A DNA stretch of 64,000 bases from Paenibacillus azoreducens (GTDB lineage: Bacteria > Bacillota > Bacilli > Paenibacillales > Paenibacillaceae), in contig NZ_AP025343.1 in NCBI RefSeq assembly GCF_021654775.1, positions 5,981,501 to 6,045,500 of the forward strand, written 5' to 3'. The translations under genes were made by a program, and so were the position numbers. Shown here one piece after another: positions 58,812 to 64,000 of this stretch; the first letter of the stretch is position 1; each line of letters starts with the position of its first letter. Under the pieces are notes generated by a model that searched no databases, had not been told where the DNA came from, and saw nothing but the letters and a program-made list of their open reading frames with translations.

Positions 58812-59609
58812 ATGTATAAACTGATTGCCATTGACATTGACGATACGCTGATTAACGACGACAAGGAAGTTACCCCTGGTACGCAGCAAGCCCTGGAGCA
58901 AGCGGTAGCCAAAGGAGCAATCGTTACGCTGGCCACCGGCCGCGCTTACGCATCCGCCCAAGCCGTTGCCCGCCAAACGGGTCTGAATGTGCCAATCATT
59001 ACGTATCAAGGCGCTTTGATCAAAAATCTGATGGACGAAAAAGTGCTCTTTGAACGTTACGTGCCAAAGGATGCAGGGCACAAGCTTTTCGAATATTGCA
59101 TTGAGCATAACCTTCACCTGCAGGTGTATATCGACGACAAGCTGTATGCCCGCGAGGAAAACCAAAAGCTTAAGGATTATAGCAACCTGAATGGAACGCC
59201 AAATTTTATCGAACCTGACTTTGAAAAGCTGATCGCGCAAAATACGCCGAAAATGCTGATCATCGACGAACCCGATTACCTGGATACGCTGATCCCCGTT
59301 TTCCGCGAACTGCTCGGGCCGGAAGTTCATATTACCAAGTCCAAACCGCATTTCCTCGAAATCATGCACCGCGAAGGTACCAAAGGACATGCGCTGACCT
59401 TCCTGGCGAAGCATTTTGGCATTGAAATGTCCGAGACGATGGCGCTTGGCGACTCCTGGAACGACCACGAGATGCTGGAAGCCGCAGGACTCGGCGTTGC
59501 TATGGGCAACGCCATTCAAGGGCTGAAAGATATCGCGGATTATGTAACACTGAGCAATAATGAGGACGGCGTCAAAGCTGCAATTGAGAAGTTCGTATTG
59601 AATGCATAA
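58812..59609 (+). CDS. Cof-type HAD-IIB phosphatase
   Basis: MYKLIAIDIDDTLINDD opens with the HAD D-x-D; GAIVTLATGRAYASA, KSKPHFLEIMHREGTKGHAL-like and MALGDSWNDHEMLEAAGLGVAMGNA are the other HAD motifs. The length (265) and cap type fit YidA/Cof sugar-phosphate or PLP phosphatases. AGAGGAG before the ATG. Confidence 0.9.
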   Translation: MYKLIAIDIDDTLINDDKEVTPGTQQALEQAVAKGAIVTLATGRAYASAQAVARQTGLNVPIITYQGALIKNLMDEKVLFERYVPKDAGHKLFEYCIEHNLHLQVYIDDKLYAREENQKLKDYSNLNGTPNFIEPDFEKLIAQNTPKMLIIDEPDYLDTLIPVFRELLGPEVHITKSKPHFLEIMHREGTKGHALTFLAKHFGIEMSETMALGDSWNDHEMLEAAGLGVAMGNAIQGLKDIADYVTLSNNEDGVKAAIEKFVLNA

Positions 59610-59660
59610 GCAGATCGGGTAAGCACGATCAAAATAAAAGTATGCTATCGACAGTTACGT

Positions 59661-59730
59661 AAAAAGACAGCCTCAGGAACAGGGGAACGGGCCTATCGCC
59701 TGAGCCTGAACCGGCTGTCTTTTTTGCAGT
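59661..59730. terminator. Long hairpin terminator
   Basis: AAAAAGACAGCC and GGCTGTCTTTTTT are complementary; inside CTCAGGAAC...GCCTGAGCCTG forms additional pairing. It separates convergent genes. Confidence 0.8.
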
Positions 59731-59755
59731 TCCAAGATATGTATGCGCCCAATAT

Positions 59756-60526
59756 TCAGCCCAAATTCACCCTCATCCCGGTCATGGCCAGCTCTACATT
59801 TTCAGGCAGAGGATAATCGGCATGAACGTCGATGTCATGGGACATATGCGTATAGATGGCCTTAACCGGCCGCACTTCGGAAAGCAGCTGCGCAGCCTCC
59901 TGCATATCGTACACCGAGCGTGTCCGATATGCGGCCGTTTCATGGTAAAAGCTCGTGCCGAGCACCAGTAGATCCAAATCATGCAGCGGCTTTTTCTCCT
60001 CTTCGTTCAAACCGATGGAATCCGAGCAGTACACCCAGCGGAATCCGTTTTTCTCCAATCGATAAGCGTAGGAAAAACCGTTATAGCCATGGCATACCTT
60101 CCAGCTGGTTATCTTCCAGCCACCCAGTGTAATACCGTCTTCTACCGTGTTTATATCCAGATGCCTATCCAGCCACGGAAATTGCTTCAGGATCGTTTCG
60201 ATGACCTCCTGCGGCGCGTACAATTGTCCTTTGCGGCGAAGCCAGCGGCAAGCATCCGCCCACTCGGGCAGACCGCCGATATGGTCGAAATGCGCATGGG
60301 TCACCAAAATCTTGTCCGCAAAACGTTTGCCGATCCTCTCCATTTGGCTGCGCCAATCCGGTCCGCAATCGATCAGAAAATCGCCGTCCTGCCCCTGGAT
60401 CATGACCAGAGACCGAAAGCGCCTGTTATTTCCGGTCGTTCTGGCCTCTGTGCAAACATCGCAATCGCAATATACCCGCGGCACGCCCATCGCGTCGCCT
60501 GTTCCCAAAAAAACAAGTGAATCCAT
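59756..60526 (-). CDS. MBL-fold metallo-hydrolase, PhnP-like
   Basis: The 256-residue protein has MDSLVFLGTGDAMGVPRVYCDCDVCTEAR, the two-Cys insertion of PhnP-type proteins, and VTHAHFDHIGG (H-x-H-x-D-H), then TSFYHET and IYTHMSHD. PhnP is a cyclic ribose phosphate phosphodiesterase; other members act on RNA or cofactors. No phn genes are near. Confidence 0.8.
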   Translation of the reverse strand: MDSLVFLGTGDAMGVPRVYCDCDVCTEARTTGNNRRFRSLVMIQGQDGDFLIDCGPDWRSQMERIGKRFADKILVTHAHFDHIGGLPEWADACRWLRRKGQLYAPQEVIETILKQFPWLDRHLDINTVEDGITLGGWKITSWKVCHGYNGFSYAYRLEKNGFRWVYCSDSIGLNEEEKKPLHDLDLLVLGTSFYHETAAYRTRSVYDMQEAAQLLSEVRPVKAIYTHMSHDIDVHADYPLPENVELAMTGMRVNLG

Positions 60527-60769
60527 GCGAATTCCTCTCTCCTTTACTTCCGGTTATTCGCTTCACAATTTAGCTTACTTGGCTTTTGGTCCGCTTCCTA
60601 ACTCTGTAGTTTATTGTAACACGCATGCTGTTACCGGCGCAGCCAGACGCCCGTCAGACCGGCTTCTTCATCCGTACAACGTCAAACAGGACCTGCCCTA
60701 ACAGACAGATCCCTATAAGAGGTAGTGCCGAAAACCGACCTTCTTGAACTCGTATTATAAAATGATAAG

Positions 60770-61834
60770 CTAGATAATAACAGGCATCGGATCAACCTTC
60801 AGCCGATTCTCTTCCATCCAGCTCCGTTCATGATTGAAGAGATACGCCCGATGTACCAGCACCCTCACCTGCTGCCCCGGCGTCAGCGCCGGCTTCTCCA
60901 ACGAACGGTAAGTCATCAGTTTATGGCTGCCGACCTCCACTTCCACCATCCATTCGCTCCCGCGGAAATGAAGACGATGCACGACTCCTTTCTCCGTAGC
61001 TGACAGCATGCTGAATTCATGCGTTTCCCCGACTTCGATATACTCTGGCCGGATCAATGCGCGTATTCCGCCCGCCGCAGCCGCTTCCCCAAAACCTTTT
61101 AACCGCGATACATCATCGACCATCGTAGATTCCCCGATAAATGAAGCAATAAACGGAGTTTGCGGCTCTTTGTAAATATCCCAAGGCGTTCCCTTCTGCT
61201 CAAGATGCCCCTGGTTCATGATCATAATTTCATCGGCGACTTCAATCGCCTCATCCTGGTCATGGGTTACGAAAATCGAAGTAATACCCACACGCTCAAT
61301 CAGTTCGCGCAGCCAGGCGCGCAGTTCCTGCCTGATTTTGGCGTCGATCGCCGCGAACGGCTCATCCAGCAGCAGCAGCTGCGGCTCGGGTGCAAGCGCC
61401 CGGGCAAAAGCCACCCGCTGCCGCTGCCCTCCGGACAGCTGATGCGGGTAACGTTTCTCGAACCCCGCCAGCCCGGTCAGTTCCAGCAGTTCCAGCACGC
61501 GTTCCTTTAACGCGGGTTTGGCCACTTTTTTAACTTTCAACCCGAAAGCGATATTATCGTATACGGTCATATGCTTAAACAGCGCATAGTTTTGAAAAAC
61601 AAAACCGATCCCCCGCTCCTGCGGCAGCAGCTGGTTGACCAGCTCGCCATGGAAACGGATCTCCCCGCTATCCGGCTGCTCCAGCCCCGCAAGCATACGC
61701 AAAACGGAGGTTTTCCCCCCGCCGCTTGGACCCAGCAGGCCGATCAAATGCCCTTTCGCGATCTCGAAGCTGACATCCTTGACCGCGTGAAAATCGCCAA
61801 AATGCTTGTTTAAACCGCGGACCTCAATATGCAT
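60770..61834 (-). CDS. Sulfate/molybdate-type ABC transporter ATP-binding protein (CysA-like)
   Basis: From MHIEVRGLNKHFGDF (61834) the 354-residue protein has Walker A LGPSGGGKTSVLR, LSGGQRQRVAFARAL, ILLLDEPFAAIDAK-like Walker B, and the C-terminal regulatory TOBE-like region with ALIRPEYIE. It belongs to the CysA group of the CUT/sulfate subfamilies. No permease or binding protein is adjacent, so it is an orphan in this window. Confidence 0.85.
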   Translation of the reverse strand: MHIEVRGLNKHFGDFHAVKDVSFEIAKGHLIGLLGPSGGGKTSVLRMLAGLEQPDSGEIRFHGELVNQLLPQERGIGFVFQNYALFKHMTVYDNIAFGLKVKKVAKPALKERVLELLELTGLAGFEKRYPHQLSGGQRQRVAFARALAPEPQLLLLDEPFAAIDAKIRQELRAWLRELIERVGITSIFVTHDQDEAIEVADEIMIMNQGHLEQKGTPWDIYKEPQTPFIASFIGESTMVDDVSRLKGFGEAAAAGGIRALIRPEYIEVGETHEFSMLSATEKGVVHRLHFRGSEWMVEVEVGSHKLMTYRSLEKPALTPGQQVRVLVHRAYLFNHERSWMEENRLKVDPMPVII

Positions 61835-62189
61835 TGTCAGTACACTCCCCTTCTTCTTTTCATGCATTCTTCATCAGCATCAAGCCAATGAAAGGCATCA
61901 TATACACAGGGCCGCCCTGCGGCGAGTTACATCGAATTTTCAACATTCCGAAATGCATGGATGCGGATGGTTAACGTTTATGCTGCAGCGCAAAATATCT
62001 GTTAATTCTCATTTGTATACTAGGTTTTTTATTTAAAAGATACTTTACCAAAAACTGTATCACATCGTCAATATGTAACTTGGGGGCAGAAGCTCGCTTT
62101 TTTTGTGGATAATGAATTGGGGTATAATACTAGAAGAATGTGCTGCCTAAAGATATTGGCCCTGAAGCCAAAGGAGAGGAGAATCCATC
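61835..62189. other. Intergenic region between cysA-like and yjbQ
   Basis: A 355-bp spacer. It holds the divergent promoters: GGTATAATACTAG at 62111 for yjbQ and an unidentified one for the ATP-binding protein. No riboswitch was recognised. Confidence 0.5.
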
Positions 62190-62591
62190 ATGCTGCATAC
62201 ACTGGACCTGGCTACGAAAAGCAGGGATGAAATGAGAGATATAACGAGGGAAATCCGCGCACTGGTGCATCAAAGCGGAGTCAAAGAGGGTACGGCGCTT
62301 ATCTATTGTCCGCATACAACGGCAGGCATCGCCATTAACGAAAACGCCGATCCGGATGTCAAACGGGATGTATTGATGCGTTTGGACGAAGTTTATCCAT
62401 GGGAACATCCCAAATACCGCCATGCCGAAGGCAATACCGCATCCCATTTGAAATCCATTACCTGCGGTCCTTCCCAAACGGTGATCATCTCCAGGGGCGA
62501 ATTGCTGCTTGGCCGCTGGCAGGGAATCTATTTTTGCGAGTTTGACGGTCCGCGCCGCAGACAATTCCATGTCAAAATCATGCAGGGATGA
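62190..62591 (+). CDS. yjbQ: YjbQ family (UPF0047) protein
   Basis: [73 protein letters not shown] and [23 protein letters not shown]. These are the conserved stretches of the UPF0047/YjbQ family; the group shows weak thiamine-phosphate synthase activity in some tests. GGAGAGGAG before the ATG. Confidence 0.9.
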   Translation: MLHTLDLATKSRDEMRDITREIRALVHQSGVKEGTALIYCPHTTAGIAINENADPDVKRDVLMRLDEVYPWEHPKYRHAEGNTASHLKSITCGPSQTVIISRGELLLGRWQGIYFCEFDGPRRRQFHVKIMQG

Positions 62592-62703
62592 AACTCACGT
62601 AAAAAGCAAAGAGCGTAAAATCAAACAGGGACAAGCGTTATCCCAACAAAACAGGCGTCGGGGCTTTAGGCGAAGCTGCCTATCCCCTACACCATAAAAA
62701 CTT

Positions 62704-63020
62704 CTATCGACGTACATTCCAGAAAAACAGACCGCTTTTAGCGGATGTTTTTCTTGCGATTATAGAAAATACTTAAGCTCCGCTTAAAACTTATAAATTC
62801 TATAATCTTAAAATAACCCCACAAAATGAAGCCTTTGCTTCGTGCTAATTCCAAATACTTTGGGGGGGACCCCAAAAAACATATAGATTCCATAATATTG
62901 AAAGAGACGCGTGCTTTTACGCGATAACAATTCAACGTTATAAAGTCATTATGGAAAATAAAAAACGATTATCGACGTACTCACAGAAGACAGACCGCAA
63001 TTAGCGGTAGTTTTTTGCGA
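62704..63020. repeat. Two copies of a short hairpin repeat and the 39.2-kb dispersed repeat
   Basis: TATCGACGTACATTCCAGAAAAACAGACCGC and TATCGACGTACTCACAGAAGACAGACCGC, each followed by TTAGCGG and GTTTTT (hairpins ACCGCTTTTAGCGG and ACCGCAATTAGCGGT), stand at 62706-62755 and 62972-63015. Between them is the copy of the 39180-39345 repeat. No gene; the whole 62592-63110 gap is of this nature. Confidence 0.6.
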
Positions 63021-63110
63021 TATAAGTTGTGATCTTCTTGGGGATTATACTTTCTTATATCTAAAAAAACAATGATCTCCATACTGTGACGACCGTTTTT
63101 CACCGTTGTT

Positions 63111-63695
63111 TTACCGCAGGCATTCGCAGCTTATTTTCACATGCGCCAGCGCCGCGGGTTTAACTTCATCAAAAGAGACGCGATCTTGAATGTAATAAGA
63201 TATGAATCCGTGCATAGACAAAAAAAGCGTTAACGGAAGATTCCGGCAGAAATCCTGGCCGTGCGTTTCTTCGCTCATATAGCGGCGCACGATGGATGCA
63301 AACAATTCCAGACAGCGACCTTGTTCCGTCCGGCAGTAGGATAACAACTCCTCATCCCGGATCATAAACATGATCTCATACTGGTACGGATGATCCAGGC
63401 CAAAACGGATAAATTCAAGCATGAGCTGCTCCACCTTGGTCAAATCCTGAACAGGCGAAGCGTCGGTCACTTTTCTCAGCTGAACCGCAAGATTATTGAA
63501 ATCCTCCACGACAATGGCGTAAAACAGCTCCGCCTTTTCCTTAAAATGATAATATAAGGACCCGTGACTGTAACCTAAATGCTGACCTATACTGCGCATG
63601 GAGATGGCCCTGTAGCCTTTGGTAACGAATAAATGCCTGGCTGCTTCAAGAATCCTCTCCCTGGATAACTCCTGTTCCACTGCTCTTCTTGCCAT
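63111..63695 (-). CDS. TetR/AcrR family transcriptional regulator
   Basis: The 194-residue protein begins with the TetR helix-turn-helix: RERILEAARHLFVTKGYRAISMRSIGQHLGYSHGSLYYHFKEKAELF. The C-terminal ligand-binding part has TKVEQLMLEFIRFGLDHPYQYEIMFMIRDEE. The ligand is unknown. It starts five bases after the stop of the yigZ-like gene, so both are probably co-transcribed. Confidence 0.9.
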   Translation of the reverse strand: MARRAVEQELSRERILEAARHLFVTKGYRAISMRSIGQHLGYSHGSLYYHFKEKAELFYAIVVEDFNNLAVQLRKVTDASPVQDLTKVEQLMLEFIRFGLDHPYQYEIMFMIRDEELLSYCRTEQGRCLELFASIVRRYMSEETHGQDFCRNLPLTLFLSMHGFISYYIQDRVSFDEVKPAALAHVKISCECLR

Positions 63696-63700
63696 AGACC

Positions 63701-64000
63701 TTATTCCCCTTCAATAAAATAAAGCTGCTCACCCTCCGTAATCAGGGATTGTCCCTGAGTCAGATCCACCATCCACGAGATGAATTTTTGAGCCTCTGCT
63801 TCAAGCGGCAGGCATTCCAGCGTTACCTTGTCGGTAAAGCGGGTTTCTCCCATCCGAATCTCCCTGTTTCGAAGCTCATTTTCCACTTTGCCTAACCATG
63901 TATAGTCTAATTCTACAAAAATTTGACGATGAAGTACACGTGTAATCGCTTCCCCTGCCTCAATCGCGGCTACAGCCCCATCCGCATAAGCACGAATCAG
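63701..64000 (-). CDS. yigZ: YigZ family protein, C-terminal part (cut by window edge)
   Basis: The frame is open to the right edge and reads LIRAYADGAVAAIEAGEAITRV, then VELDYTWLGKVENELRNREIRMGETRFTDKVTLECL and SLITEGEQLYFIEGE at the end. This is the second half of YigZ/IMPACT-type proteins (DUF1949 region at the C-terminus). A GTG inside the frame is not the real start. Neighbour: TetR regulator downstream. Confidence 0.8.
   Translation of the reverse strand: MIRAYADGAVAAIEAGEAITRVLHRQIFVELDYTWLGKVENELRNREIRMGETRFTDKVTLECLPLEAEAQKFISWMVDLTQGQSLITEGEQLYFIEGE

Overview
The window reads as a chromosome segment of a low-GC Gram-positive of the Bacillales, most likely Paenibacillus or a close relative. 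The basis is strong Shine-Dalgarno sequences (AAGGAGG type), TTG and GTG starts, sigma-A promoters with 17-bp spacers, Bacillus-type families (YqkE, TcyP, LplA, YigZ, a DUF2231 protein, copper-amine-oxidase-like domains), and a cobalamin riboswitch with a Rho-independent terminator. No genus can be proven from the sequence alone.

Two very different halves meet near 32-33.5 kb. The left half (1-32 kb) is visibly AT-rich. It is a patchwork of short, mostly single-gene units, nearly all on the minus strand: GNAT acetyltransferases, a FusB/C-like EF-G-binding protein, an aminoglycoside nucleotidyltransferase-like gene, an aminoglycoside phosphotransferase-like gene, NUDIX, HIT, VOC, CPBP and ATP-grasp proteins, and many unknowns. 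From about 12.7 to 32 kb the genes alternate with a degenerate structured repeat, about 160 bp when complete, always in the same orientation. It has an outer inverted repeat (TAAC plus spacer plus a box related to ATCTACG, mirrored at the other end). At the best copy the stop codon of the upstream gene lies inside the TAAC arm. This looks like an integron-type attC cassette array, but no integrase is visible in the window. The same half holds several broken genes: a GNAT with an in-frame stop, the tail of a DnaQ-like exonuclease, a piece of histidine kinase, a VOC gene split by an IS110 element, and a YqeK-like protein without its HD segment. It also holds a candidate type I toxin-antitoxin locus and a run of RNA-repair genes (Thg1-like polymerase, P-loop polynucleotide kinase-like protein, KptA).

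The right half (33.6-64 kb) is richer in GC and looks like ordinary chromosome. It carries a lipoprotein, a phosphinothricin-type GNAT, a DUF2231 membrane protein, an M24 aminopeptidase, a queuosine-precursor transporter behind a preQ1-I riboswitch, and the cystine symporter TcyP. Then come two cobalamin operons. A riboswitch-controlled btuF-btuC-btuD-cobT-cobU-cobS-cobQ operon couples corrinoid uptake to the late steps of B12 assembly. A second operon, cobD-cbiZ-cbiB-cobC, provides the aminopropanol linker, cobinamide salvage and alpha-ribazole phosphate removal. No corrin-ring genes are present, so the window by itself supports salvage and nucleotide-loop assembly. The last part contains lipoate ligase, an FGE-like protein, YqkE, an EamA transporter, a Cof-type HAD phosphatase, an MBL-fold hydrolase, a CysA-type ATPase, YjbQ, a TetR regulator and YigZ (cut by the right edge).

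Intergenic DNA is crowded with non-coding repeats. They include a MITE-like family with TIRs TATATAAGTTGAAC (including a 67-bp deletion derivative that supplies the stop codon of a gene), a palindromic TAACGAAAC family with a co-varying ACGGACA variant, an 18-bp tandem array, and paired dispersed repeats at 39.2 and 62.8 kb. No tRNA, rRNA, CRISPR array or prophage structural gene was seen.
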